A stretch of DNA of 64,000 bases from Sorghum bicolor (GCF_000003195.3 NC_012877.2:11821106-11885105); one strand, 5' to 3'. Positions 43,965 through 55,580 are shown, counted from the stretch's first letter. Notes: a model not told the origin generated them from the sequence alone. Made by a program: numbers and translations.

Positions 43965-45682
43965 CTTCAGTGTGTTTATGCTCGTAGATCTAGGTTTTTC
44001 ACTTGGTGGAGTCTAGGAGTTATAAAAGTCCTTCATATTTTGCTCGAAGTGTACCTGCTCATTGAGACAAGGCAGAGATCAAGTGCATGGGCCCTGTTGG
44101 TGGAAAACACCAACAGAACCAAAAGTGTATTTGTTTTTCTCTAACCTTAAGCATAGTGAGCAAGACAAAGTTGATGGATAATAAGATCATGAGTGTAGCA
44201 TTTAAAACATTTGTCAGATCAGATCGCTCAACCTAATGGAAAGATAATCTATCTATACTTATGTTGTTTTTAATATATCTTCTAAAGATTACGTGTGTAG
44301 CATTTTAGCTTATATGATTAGAAGTGTGGGATCACAACGGTGGAAGGACTAAACATATTGAATCGATTAGGTTGGTTAATCTAGAGTTGTAAATCATACA
44401 TGTTTGTCTCTTTTATCCATGTGAATGCTAGAACCAAGGAGAAGCTTATAAAAGTGATAGTCAAGTACCTTAGGATGTTACCTTACTTGAAGAGTGATGG
44501 TACAGTATCACCTTGTGGAAGCTTTCCTTTCTTAGCGGTTGTGCATCGTGTTTGTAGCACTATCCATGGATCATCTCTTGTGAGCTATGCCTTCTTTGTT
44601 TAAATTGTTAACCTTCATGCATCTCTATCTTTGTCTCCAATGTGAGTTTACCTCAGGAATTCCCAGGTCGATATTGAAAGTTTTCCTGCAGGGGTTGGTC
44701 CAACAAAATATCTAATATCTACTATCTCATACTATCGGCTCAAAGATCAACCTAGACACCATGTCTAATTTGATTTAGGAGGGCATTTTAACCTAAGCAT
44801 CATGCTTAATTTAAACTCTCTTGGAAGTAAGATCAACATTCCTAACTAAGCACCATGCTTAATTAAGAGATAAATGAAACTACTCCAAACCTACACATAA
44901 ACTAAAGCAAATAAAGGTAGCATGAGAGCATTTATAGAGATCTACTCAAGTGGAGATGAAATAGTGTGATTAGTATTTAACAAATTGAGCATGTCTCAAA
45001 GGTGGGGACAACCAACATAGCAACATGGCAAAGGATGTTTTTATGTAAAGTACTCCCCCAAGCTCGAATTTTGCAAAATTCAAGTTTGGATGATTTTAAC
45101 GCAATGTTGTGTGATGATTGGTTGGACATACCTTGTGCTTGTCATTCATCCGATCTTCTTGCTCCAATCTTGGAAAGGTTAGTGACAAGAATACCCGAAG
45201 GAATTTTTTTACAATTATCCTTATATGCTCAATACACAAGGTAATGTTGCAAATAATTAAAAGCTAATGTTATGATCTGATCAGTGCTTATTTTAGGACA
45301 CTAAGCTTGTCCTTGGGAAACCATCAATTTATGTCTGCGAAGTGGTTTCCCCTCCAACGCTGACCTATATCGAGATCAACTCAACGAGATCTGCGATATT
45401 TATTATAAACATATGCATCGACAATCGCCCTTTTAAAGTTTTTATAAATAGAAAGGAAGAGGGGGTTGGAGATCTCGAATGTGGTGATGTTGGAGAGACC
45501 AATGGATTGTGAAGATATTACATATGAGCATGGAGTAAATGAAGTGGCTATGAAATAAATTCTATGCTCTTTAATGTTTGGAGTGAAATCCATGTGGTAT
45601 GGTGAAAATGGTAAGGTGAGTGTGGTAAAAAAGGAAAAGAAAAAGGATACACGGACGACTTGGTTCGAAACTAGCACAGCTA
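43965..45682. other. Interior of element A without recognisable gag
   Basis: The position calls for gag, but no capsid motifs are seen on either strand. On the minus strand near 45070-45050 there is AGCTTGGGGGAGTA, a polypurine-like run of the type found before LTRs in this group, followed by AT-rich sequence. This suggests that the gag region was replaced by, or recombined with, 3'-region sequence from a related element. No target duplication was found. Confidence 0.4.
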
Positions 45683-45686
45683 CCGT

Positions 45687-45704
45687 TCCCCGACAACGGC
45701 GCCA
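45687..45704 (-). promoter_or_regulatory. Primer binding site of element A (tRNA-Asp)
   Basis: Minus strand TGGCGCCGTTGTCGGGGA, one mismatch from the tRNA-Asp complement seen in element C, seven bases inside the 5' LTR end at 45712. Confidence 0.88.
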
Positions 45705-46383
45705 GAAAGCTTGTTGGGTATTTTAAACGCAAACAGAAAAATCCGCAAGCGCACGGATACCGATGTAGCTTTCACCCGGGAGTATTCCAGAGTATCGATT
45801 TTCCACAGGGAACGTGAGTGTACTAATTAAGATTCAAGATCGCCCAAGGATAACTATATAATTATTTTTGGTGAGAAGAGAGGAAGTTTCCTAAAAGTTC
45901 TCAAGTTGATCTAAGAATCAAGAATTACTTCAAAGATTATTTATTTCGGGACATCAGAACACTAACCACAGAAAGAGATGAGAAGGGGGCTTGGAAGGTC
46001 TGACTACGGTCCTACAAACACCGATCCGAACGAGGTGGAATACATCGACCGTTAGGGCTGTCACTACCCTAGGGCTACCACAACTAATTGCAAGACTAAA
46101 CACCACGTCTAATCTATTAATTACTACTCTAGCGTTATAAAGACTAGAGCACTTGATGCAAGCGGGAATCCAATAAATAACTTGAATGTAAATAAAAGTA
46201 ATTAAAGAACTCGGGAATTATGAATTGAAGAACTTGGAGAACGATGAAGAACGAACCAGTTGCTACAAAAGTACAATGTTGAGGAAGATCCGACAGATCC
46301 AGCTCCTCCTCCTCCGCTCTCCTCTTCTCTCTCCCTGTTTTCTAGATTACAACTACAACTAACTAGAACTAGAACTAGAGGAA

Positions 46384-47968
46384 TGTTGACGGTGGATATA
46401 CCATAGAAATCCACATACAAAACACCGTCAACATGCCTCGGTTGCAAGGGGAAACGACATGACATGAACATATTTTATCCATAACTAGTTCCACTTGTAC
46501 TCTTAGCTTGTTTATGCAGGAACAACAAATTAAAGACATTATTTGACAAAGCCAACATCAGAATCATCAAGAGGAGATCGAGGGGACAACAGGTGACACC
46601 CTGGGCCCACAGGGAGGGGGTCGCCCGACCCCTCTTTGGTGGGACCCAGGTGTGCCACCTAGTCCACCGACATAAGGGACCCCTGTGGACACTGCTGGTG
46701 GGCCCAGAGGCCCAGAAGTGGGGTCGCCCGACCCCACATCAAAGGCGGTTCCAGGGTCGGTGGCCTCCCACCGACCTTCCCCACATGTCCCACATGTTGA
46801 TTTGCCCCTGCCGTTGATCAAATGGCGGTTGTGAGGTCGGTTTGATCCAAGGGTGGAGAGAAGATGTCACGTGGATCGATGACGTGGCGATGGAGTAACC
46901 CCTACTCCATCTCCCTCTATAAAAGGCAGCCTCCATCCTTCATTTCAAGTGTGCAATTCCAAGGCCAAGTGCATTACAAATTCCAAGCATACAAGTAGAG
47001 TAGTAGTTAGTCTAGAGTGGGAGTTAGAGTCGAGTCGAGCGAAGCTCGGGGTCTCCGGAGTCGTCTTCTGGAGAGTCTGGTATAGCTCTTGTACCTTTCT
47101 ACTTTTGTAAGACTTTCCTTTTATTAATATATTATTCTTACTTTACTTTACTGAGTTCTTACTTAGTGCAAGTCTTTTAGTCTTGTTGTGCATTTACTTT
47201 AGAAATATAGTTGTCTTAGTGAAGTTAGTGACCTGTAACCACTCCTGTGTGTGCATCATCGTCCTATCTTGTATAGGAGCTCTAGCTAGCTGCAACTAGT
47301 TAGAGTTGTAGGATTAAGTGTGAGCGTGGTGCTCATACTTAAGATTACCTTTGATTACCGCTGGCTTGAACGGAAAGTAGGAGCGCACTCCCTAGTAGGT
47401 GACAGATCGTGGGCGGCATTAGGTTCTCCTCACGTACAAGCTAGTTCTTAAAAGGTAAGGCGTCCATAAGCCCAATAGTCGCTTTCGGTAAGGGGTTAGG
47501 TGAAAAACCTTCTAAGCGTCTTACCAGCTCGGCTATCCCTCGCACACAGTTAGTAAGGCTCTAGCGTAGTTAAGGCAATTATCTATTAAAGTAAGTCACA
47601 GAAGTCAAGTTAGATACATAGGAGTCCTTTACTCACTCGTTGTCCTCCCACCTAGCTAACTCTACCATTTACCTTTAGCATAGGACCTTGGATTCACCAC
47701 TACCCTTCCTATTCGTTATTTACCACCCTTATTCACTAGCTGATACTAGACAACTCAAGGAATCTCATTCCCCTTTTTGTTAAACACACTTAGCCGCTTT
47801 CCCTTGGGAAAATATAAATTACGATACCTTGGAATACTCCTTGGTGAAGTGCTACAGCGGTACATTCTGTGCGCTTGCGGAATTATCCAATAGTAAATAG
47901 AGTTACCCTATCAGGGCACTTCTGGCGCCGTCGCCGATATCCGGTGGTTGCGTTAAGAAGTGTCAACA
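46384..47968 (+). repeat. 5' LTR of element C
   Basis: TGTTGACGGTGG to GTCAACA, 1,585 bp. The first about 50 bp contain an inverted repeat, TGTTGACGGTG with CACCGTCAACA. Two GGGGTCGCCCGACCCC palindromes lie at 46616-46632 and 46721-46736. CTATAAAAGGC at 46917-46927 is a clear TATA box. Short frames seen here have no domain and recur identically in the 3' LTR. Confidence 0.95.
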
Positions 47969-47976
47969 AGCATTTC

Positions 47977-47994
47977 TGGCGCCGTTGCCGGGGA
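47977..47994 (+). promoter_or_regulatory. Primer binding site of element C (tRNA-Asp)
   Basis: TGGCGCCGTTGCCGGGGA, an exact complement of the 3' end of plant tRNA-Asp including CCA, eight bases after the 5' LTR. Confidence 0.92.
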
Positions 47995-48109
47995 GAGCGT
48001 CTGTCTAAGAGTTTTAACAAAAAGAATCCAGAGTTTGCTAGTTATCAAGTAGTGATAGGGATAACCCATCACTTGTCTTGTCTTCCTTTATTGTGAAGCC
48101 TGACAGTGT

Positions 48110-49402
48110 ATGAGCGGTTTCCAATTGCCGTCAAACTTCGTTGAAGATCCTGAGCAACTGTTGAGGAGAACTAGACGTCGTCAAGTTCCACCTCAAAGGT
48201 TCATCTCGAACCTGAATCCGTTAGAGGAAGGAGTATCTGCACCGGTTATCAAAGAAGCTATGGCGCAGAAGACCATCTCTGAGTACTCTGCGCCGTCGGC
48301 TGACAATGTCGCCACGGGTCCGCAGCTTAACTTGGGGGATGCGACTTTTGAGTTGAAGCCTGCGCTTATCAATATCGTGCAAGACAATCCCTTCTGTGGA
48401 AAGCCACACGAGGATGCCAATGCCCATCTCCAACACTTCTTGGAGGTGTGCGGCACCTTCACCATCAAGAATGTCGCCGCAGACGCCATCCGTCTTCGCC
48501 TCTTCCCATTCTCGTTATTGGGGAAGGCGAAGCAATGGTTCTACGCCAACAAGGGTGAAGTGACCACGTGGGAGAGGTGCGCCAATGCATTTCTCAAGAA
48601 GTTCTTTCCGATGGGCAAGACCAGCGCCCTTCGTGGAAAGATTTCCAGCTTCCAACAGCAAGCGGATGAGACGATTCCCGAAGCATGGGAACGTCTGCAG
48701 GAGTACATTCGCGCCTGTCCTCATCATGGGATAGAGGAGTGGCTCCTAATCCAAGGTTTCTACCATGGCCTGACCGGTTTGGCCCGTAGTCACCTTGATG
48801 CTGCCGCTGGAGGAGCATTCTTGCAACACAATGTCAAGGATGCCAAGGACCTCATTGAAAAGATGGTTATAAACCAAGGATGGAATGAGGAACGCCTCCA
48901 ACCCAAGAGAAGAGGTGTCCATGCCTTGAATGAGGTGGACATGCTCTCTGCTAAGATGGACCTCTTAATGAAGAAGATGGAAGAAAGTTCCAAGCAAGAG
49001 ACCATTCAACCTTACGCCACTGCACGGGCCATTGAATCTGATTCATGGTGCGAAGTGTGCGGAGGAGATGATCATTCGGGAAACAATTGTCCCGAAACAA
49101 AGGAGGAAGTGAGCTTCATCAACAACAACAACAATGGGTACCGGCCCCAACAACAGCAATGGAACTCGCGCCCCTTCTACCAAGGTAATCAAGGTAATGG
49201 TTACAATCAAAATTTCAATAATTCTTTTGGTAACCAACCTTCTCTTAGAGATCTTGTCTTAGGCCAATCTAAAATCAATGATAGCATTAACAAGAAAATG
49301 ATGGCTAATGATAAGATCCTTGAAAACTTAAGTGAAAAGTTGGATAGCTTTAACTCTGCTATGAAAAATCAGTTGAGCTTTAACAAAATGCTAGAAACAT
49401 AA
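48110..49402 (+). CDS. Element C gag
   Basis: 430 codons from ATG 48110. Capsid core at about residues 105-235 with NPFCGKPHEDANAHLQHFLE, FPFSLLGKAKQWFY, KKFFPMGKTSALRGKI, SSFQQQADETIPEAWERLQ and CPHHGIEEWLL. A CCHC zinc knuckle C-VCGGDDHSGNNC lies at about 311-324, followed by an Asn/Gln-rich stretch. The frame stops at TAA 49400-49402, and the same frame stays open on the other side into the protease. Relatives at that point normally have a Gln, so CAA to TAA is likely. Gag would assemble particles; an intact gag in a polymerase-less element suggests use of a helper. Confidence 0.88.
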   Translation: MSGFQLPSNFVEDPEQLLRRTRRRQVPPQRFISNLNPLEEGVSAPVIKEAMAQKTISEYSAPSADNVATGPQLNLGDATFELKPALINIVQDNPFCGKPHEDANAHLQHFLEVCGTFTIKNVAADAIRLRLFPFSLLGKAKQWFYANKGEVTTWERCANAFLKKFFPMGKTSALRGKISSFQQQADETIPEAWERLQEYIRACPHHGIEEWLLIQGFYHGLTGLARSHLDAAAGGAFLQHNVKDAKDLIEKMVINQGWNEERLQPKRRGVHALNEVDMLSAKMDLLMKKMEESSKQETIQPYATARAIESDSWCEVCGGDDHSGNNCPETKEEVSFINNNNNGYRPQQQQWNSRPFYQGNQGNGYNQNFNNSFGNQPSLRDLVLGQSKINDSINKKMMANDKILENLSEKLDSFNSAMKNQLSFNKMLET

Positions 49403-50173
49403 TTAGCTCAATTAGCAGCAGCTGTCCCATCCTTCGAGCAAGGTAAGATCCCAGGGAAACCTGAGGACCCAATTGAAGGAGTTAAACTAGTTACTACGAG
49501 GTTCGGTAAGCCTCCGGTACAATCCAACTGGAGCTATCTTCTGGATTCGCCCTTCATCACCAAGAAAGACGACCCAGGCCTGCCGACCATCACCTGTGAG
49601 ATCAGACCGCAAATCTTCCACAACGCCTTCTGCGACCTTGGATCGGGTGTCAACATCATGGCCAAGGTAACTTATGATAATTTGCTAGGGGGGCCTTTGC
49701 ACCCCACATTTGTTCGTTTGCAGATGGCAGATCAGACGATCAGGTTCCCTGAGGGGTTGGCAAGGGACATACTGGTAAAGGTCCAAGACGACTACGTCCC
49801 TGCCGACTTCATCATTTTGGATATGGGATCCAATAATGATGTCTCGATCATCTTGGGAAGGCCATTCCTCAACACGGTCAATGCAGTCATCTATGTGGGG
49901 TCCGGCCAGATTCACCTCCAATTCCCAGGATGGAAGGTAAAATGTCCATTCAATGGTTATAAAGCTAACATGCAGGTGAAGGACAAAGAACCTCCGACTA
50001 AGCCTCGCCACATCCGACGCCGAAGGGACAAGAGAGGTAAGTCGGCCAAAAGGGCCGAAAAGAAAGAAGAGGAACCCGCTGAACCAAAAATCAATACCAA
50101 GCAAGTATGGCGGGAGAAAGAGGTGCAATCAAGGTCCACGTCTCCGGGACCATCTGATGCACCCGAAGAATGA
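49403..50173 (+). pseudogene. Element C protease, in frame after the gag stop
   Basis: 257 codons to TGA 50173, in the same frame as gag. A conserved gag end (LAQLAAAVPSFEQGKIPGKP) leads into a single retropepsin-like unit: DPGLPTITCEI, active-site region CDLGSGVNIMA, LQMADQTIRFPEGLARDILV, VSIILGRPFLNTVNAVIYVG and a basic, then acidic tail. Unlike A and D, only one unit is present, equivalent to their second one. It has no good ATG near its start (first ATG at 49658 is after the catalytic Asp), so expression would need readthrough of the TAA. Confidence 0.8.
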
Positions 50174-51267
50174 ACAAGATGGAGAGGTCCTGCTCTACGG
50201 ACCTAAAACATGGAGCCCTTGCTGATAAGGTAAATCAGTAGTTATCCCATATTTATTTTCTGCATTTCAATTTCTACTATTCACTTTTCAATTGCATTCT
50301 TACTTTGAATTTTGCATATCTTATTTCGACAAAATGTTTAGCCATAATAAATAAAATCTTGAGAATAACTTGTCATAAAAATTTGAGCTGCTGGAGCTCC
50401 CAAAGGGGGGTCGCCCGACCCCACCTTGGGGCCCACTTCACCACATTTCAACCTTGCTAGTCATAGAGGTTCCAACCCAGCACTTGGATGCTCTGGGAGC
50501 TCCAATGTGGGGGTCGGCCGACCCCCATATTGGCCCCACTTGCCTCCTACTGGCCACCATTTGAATCACAATGGAGTCCTATGCTTGTAACACTAGCTAA
50601 AGTTTGAAAAAGAGTGGTCCCTTGATCCTTTACTTTAGTCATAAGATGCTCCTTTCATCTTTGATTCTTTTGGGACCACTCCACTAGCTTAAATTCTGCA
50701 AAGTGGTCACCTAGGCATGCTTGAGTGCTCCCATAGTCCATAGGAATCACTTTAGACATGTCTCCACTTTTGCCATTCATCTTTTACCTTTCACAAAGCA
50801 CTAAAACAGGGAATCTCAGAAACAATTTGAAAATTTTTGGTCCACACCTAGCCTTTACTTTTCCGGACAATCAATGACACAATGTTTAAAGTGGAGGAGG
50901 GGCTAGGATGGGGGTCGGCCGACCCCCATTTTGGACCATCTCTGCAAAATCTTGAAAGCATGCAGAATGGTTCCCTGTATAAAGCTAAGTTCAAATTCAA
51001 AGTGCTTCTAGGGGGGGTCGGCCGACCCCTATATTGTGGGTCCACTACTTGCCCTTCTCCCCCTATAAATACCACAGCATTGTGAGCTCAACTCCACACC
51101 CAAAACCACCAGAACCATTTCGAGCTCACAATCCTTTCTCTTCTCTCTTTGTTACAAGCCATTTCTCAAGTTTAGTTTAGAAATAGTCATCAAAACAAAA
51201 ACCCAAAAAGATTCCCCTTGCATAGTAGTAGTAGTAGGAGCTTGGTTTGCCTCACTTGTGTAGGAGG
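50174..51267 (+). repeat. Non-coding spacer of element C with GC palindromes
   Basis: 1.1 kb without coding domains. It holds four copies of the palindrome GGGGTCG(G/C)CCGACCCC at 50407-50422, 50510-50526, 50911-50926 and 51014-51029, the last three with perfect symmetry. A CTATAAATACC TATA-like site (51062-51072) and a pyrimidine-rich leader precede the second ORF, so this may be an internal promoter for it. Confidence 0.7.
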
Positions 51268-52622
51268 ATGAAGAAGCATATCTTCGGCAAGTTCAAGAAA
51301 GCAAAGGGTGAGAGCTCTTCTCAAGGCTCTCACCATGCTCATGGAAGGGAGGAAGAAGAAGGTTACCATGGGATGGTACCCTACGAGCCTCCATCAAGGA
51401 TGAGAGAGCCCGAGAGCGGCCTCATGTTAAGCCAAGAAGAGTTGCAAAAGTACTACATCATCCGAGAGGGTCTCTTCCTACACACTAGCATCATCGATCC
51501 GGACCTTTTGGCCCGCACAGGTATGGATGTTGAATTCGATAAGGTGTTTAGAGCAATTGGTGGAGTAGTTTTTGGCAAGTGCCTGAATTTGGAAAAGAAT
51601 TGCTTGCTAAGGAATTTCTATGCACCCTAAAACTCACAAATAATGGAATATCTTTTCGCATGTGTGAGCAAGAACATCAATTAAATTGGAGTTTGCTAAA
51701 CACTGCTTTAGGGTGTGAACATGAATGTGAACTTGATCTAGACCATGCCACTAGAATGTTCGATAAATTTAGATTCTGGAAAGCAATTTCTGGCTCTAAT
51801 GATTGTTCAAATCCTACTCCCATTGAAATCCATAATCCAACCTTGCGCTTTCTTCACTTCTGGATCAGGTGCACTCTATATCCTGGCATGGGAACTGATA
51901 CTTTAATTGATGATGAACTTAAAATTCTCTATGCCATGGTTAGTAAAATCAAGGTCTCCCCTGTGAAACTGCTAGTGAACTATTGGCTTAACTCTATTGA
52001 GTATGGGAAGCCCATCTATTTCACATCCTTTATTACTCGAATAGCCGATACTTTTGGATTACTTGAATCACATTATTTTGAAGACATTGGCTATGTTAGA
52101 GGAGTGGTAGATGAGAACTTCTTTATCAATGCTAACATGCTCATAAGAAATCCAAATGGTGAACTTAAAATGATTTATCCGGGCTATACAACCGAAATTC
52201 CTCTCCCATGTGCGAGGCGCCGGTTGTATGGGGTCCGCACACTTACCATTAGACTAGCCCAAGTGGCAAGTCCAGATATTGCAGGGACACGCAGGGTGAC
52301 AAGAAGGATGATGCAAGCCGCCCAGATGGAGCAAGGAGGATCCTCGCACCATGACGTTGAAGAGGGCGATGAAGCGATGTCAGTGGATGCTTCAGACTCC
52401 ATGGGTCTACCTCCACAACGCACTCCGCGCCCAAGGGACAGGGCTAGGCGTCACCAGCCCACAGGTATGGACAGTCTCATTAATGACATGGGCGAATTGC
52501 AGATTGGGCAAGAAGCAACATTGCAACTGGCGTTACAAAACGGCCAACATATCCGACGTGTGCGAGAGGAAGACGCACAACGCTGGGCTGGATGGTACCA
52601 GAATTTCCCGCCACCACAGTGA
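51268..52622 (+). pseudogene. Element C second ORF, ATHILA ORF-1-like protein
   Basis: Starts at ATG 51268 with a basic stretch (KKHIFGKFKKAKG) and runs to about 51565, then continues in another frame to TGA 52622. A single missing base near 51565-51570 joins them. The long part has NPTLRFLHFWIRCTLYPG, LYAMVSKIKVSPVKLL and NYWLNSIEYGKPIYFTSFI, which look like the ATHILA ORF-1 / plant transposon protein family. It ends with Gly/Arg and Asp/Glu-rich segments. Athila-type elements carry such a gene in the env position, after pol; here it follows protease directly. No signal peptide or membrane segment is evident. Function unknown. Confidence 0.65.
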
Positions 52623-53980
52623 GCGAAGATCTAGCTTGGGGGAGATCCTCTCCCCCACTAAGGTAAGTATTCTATCCTATTTATTTTCATGCATTTTATC
52701 ATTCTTACTTAAAAAAAATATTTATTAGCATTTCCCTTTAGCATATATGCTTCATGTATGTTTATATCCCTCATGGAAATGATGACTAGTTGCTTGTTAA
52801 TGTTTCTCTAGTACCTAGTATACAACTTAGTATTTCTCTAAGTATGGATCACTTAGCTCACTTAAACTGCCATGAACCTAAAAACTTTGTGGGTTGCAAG
52901 TGCTAGAACTAAGTCTAAGTTGTTGTGGGACATGAGATAGTAAGACAAGAGCTACTATAATATTTTTCTAAGCATGCATGATTATCAGAGATTTATTCTT
53001 AAAATGATCAAAACCTTAATTGTTCCTCAATGGTGATGAATTCCTACCACAGCCATATCTACTTTACATAATTGAAATCTTTCCACATAAGCTATTTGCT
53101 TTGTGTTGAGTGTCGTCAAGTCGTGTTGACCCTTGTTAAGAGACTTTTCATGCTCCTAAGATCAAGATCACGTACACACCACATATATATATGCTGCTTC
53201 TACACTGGAAGTACGCAACCACATGTATTTCGCATCCACTAAATAGGTTGCTCCATACTCTAAATGTTAGAACATCTCTCTAAGCATTATTTGGTAAATG
53301 AGACATCAAAAGGCTAGGCAAAATGAAATAAAAAGATGGACATATGCAAGTCCACAGAAAAAGAAAATTGAGCACATGAAAGCTCATATATATATATAAA
53401 AAAGCTAGCCATGTCTCAATACATAGAGAGTCTATCAAATAAAGGAGCAACCTAGTCCACCATATATCACACTTGCACATCTTGATCTGGGAGTATGACA
53501 CTTCTCTTCAAGGATCCGAGCTTTGACTTCGCAATACATGCAAAGTAAGTATGCTATCTCCTTTCATCCCTACCTTGAACTCCACATAAGCCTTTTAGAA
53601 ATAGGATGAAATAGAGAAGGCAACGCTTACCATATGCCTTGGTGAGGAATCATACACCATTTGAGTGACATGAGAGAACCATAAGAGGAACATTTAAGCT
53701 TTCTTTTGAAAATATCACAAAACCTCTGATATGAAACTTGCTAAGAATGAGAAAGTTAGTGCTCAAGTCAAACTGTTCTGTCTCTCAACCACCTAAGACA
53801 AAGGAAAAGCCATAAGCCCCATAAGGGACTAAGGTAATAGGGGTAAGTTTACATAGCTAAATTTTTCATGCAAAGAGAAGAACTTTGTTGTACACATGGT
53901 ACTCTTGAAATGTGAACATAGTAACAATACCTGATCCACCGAGGCTAAGTTTGATTGTTTGCTCGGGACGAGCAAAGGTT
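52623..53980 (+). other. Long non-coding 3' region of element C
   Basis: 1.36 kb with no domains. In inverted orientation it shares blocks with the 3' regions of A and D: GGTGATGAATTCCTACCACAGCC near 53031, GCTTCTACACTGGAAGTACGC near 53196, AAGGCAACGC-TACCATATGCC near 53620, and the end GGGACGAGCAAAGGTTAAGC near 53965. This shows common descent of the three families despite different coding parts. Confidence 0.6.
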
Positions 53981-53995
53981 AAGCTTGGGGGATCT
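53981..53995 (+). promoter_or_regulatory. Polypurine tract of element C
   Basis: AAGCTTGGGGGATCT immediately before the 3' LTR at 53996. Confidence 0.88.
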
Positions 53996-55580
53996 TGTTG
54001 ACGGTGGATATACAATAGAAATCCACATACAAAACACCGTCAACATGCCTCGGTTGCAAGGGGAAACGACATGACATGAACATATTTTATCCATAACTAG
54101 TTCCACTTGTACTCTTAGCTTGTTTATGCAGGAACAACAAATTAAAGACATTATTTGACAAAGCCAACATCAGAATCATCAAGAGGAGATCGAGGGGACA
54201 ACAGGTGACACCCTGGGCCCACAGGGAGGGGGTCGCCCGACCCCTCTTTGGTGGGACCCAGGTGTGCCACCTAGTCCACCGACATAAGGGACCCCTGTGG
54301 ACACTGCTGGTGGGCCCAGAGGCCCAGAAGTGGGGTCGCCCGACCCCACATCAAAGGCGGTTCCAGGGTCGGTGGCCTCCCACCGACCTTCCCCACATGT
54401 CCCACATGTTGATTTGCCCCTGCCGTTGATCAAATGGCGGTTGTGAGGTCGGTTTGATCCAAGGGTGGAGAGAAGATGTCACGTGGATCGATGACGTGGC
54501 GATGGAGTAACCCCTACTCCATCTCCCTCTATAAAAGGCAGCCTCCATCCTTCATTTCAAGTGTGCAATTCCAAGGCCAAGTGCATTACAAGTTCCAAGC
54601 ATACAAGTAGAGTAGTAGTTAGTCTAGAGTGGGAGTTAGAGTCGAGTCGAGCGAAGCTCGGGGTCTCCGGAGTCGTCTTCTGGAGAGTCTGGTATAGCTC
54701 TTGTACCTTTCTACTTTTGTAAGACTTTCCTTTTATTAATATATTATTCTTACTTTACTTTACTGAGTTCTTACTTAGTGCAAGTCTTTTAGTCTTGTTG
54801 TGCATTTACTTTAGTAATATAGTTGTCTTAGTGAAGTTAGTGACCTGTAACCACTCCTGTGTGTGCATCATCGTCCTATCTTGTATAGGAGCTCTAGCTA
54901 GCTGCAACTAGTTAGAGTTGTAGGATTAAGTGTGAGCGTGGTGCTCATACTTAAGATTACCTTTGATTACCGCTGGCTTGAACGGAAAGTAGGAGCGCAC
55001 TCCCTAGTAGGTGACAGATCGTGGGCGGCATTAGGTTCTCCTCACGTACAAGCTAGTTCTTAAAAGGTAAGGCGTCCATAAGCCCAATAGTCGCTTTCGG
55101 TAAGGGGTTAGGTGAAAAACCTTCTAAGCGTCTTACCAGCTCGGCTATCCCTCGCACACAGTTAGTAAGGCTCTAGCGTAGTTAAGGCAATTATCTATTA
55201 AAGTAAGTCACAGAAGTCAAGTTAGATACATAGGAGTCCTTTACTCACTCGTTGTCCTCCCACCTAGCTAACTCTACCATTTACCTTTAGCATAGGACCT
55301 TGGATTCACCACTACCCTTCCTATTCGTTATTTACCACCCTTATTCACTAGCTGATACTAGACAACTCAAGGAATCTCATTCCCCTTTTTGTTAAACACA
55401 CTTAGCCGCTTTCCCTTGGGAAAATATAAATTACGATACCTTGGAATACTCCTTGGTGAAGTGCTACAGCGGTACATTCTGTGCGCTTGCGGAATTATCC
55501 AATAGTAAATAGAGTTACCCTATCAGGGCACTTCTGGCGCCGTCGCCGATATCCGGTGGTTGCGTTAAGAAGTGTCAACA
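53996..55580 (+). repeat. 3' LTR of element C
   Basis: 1,585 bp, nearly identical to 46384-47968. Differences seen by eye are at about 54014 (A for C), 54592 (G for A) and 54815 (T for A). It is followed by the AGGAA duplication and the rest of the A LTR. Confidence 0.95.

Larger units (their letters stand above)
46384..55580 (+). mobile_element. Element C, young non-autonomous Athila-like retrotransposon
   Basis: 9,197 bp, flanked by AGGAA (46379-46383, 55581-55585). LTRs of exactly 1,585 bp each, a tRNA-Asp primer site, gag-protease, a second ORF and a polypurine tract. RT, RNase H and integrase are absent: the 1.1 kb between protease and second ORF and the 1.4 kb after it are non-coding. 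It must use polymerase and integrase from a related element. By eye the LTRs differ at about three positions, so it is the youngest insertion in the window. Confidence 0.95.

Noticed and set aside
46567..46821. 84-codon Gly/Pro-rich frame repeated at 54179-54433
   Set aside because: Identical only because both are in the LTRs of element C; no domain.
51247..51267. Upstream TTG as start of the element C second ORF
   Set aside because: The first ATG in frame is 51268; there is no evidence for a non-ATG start.
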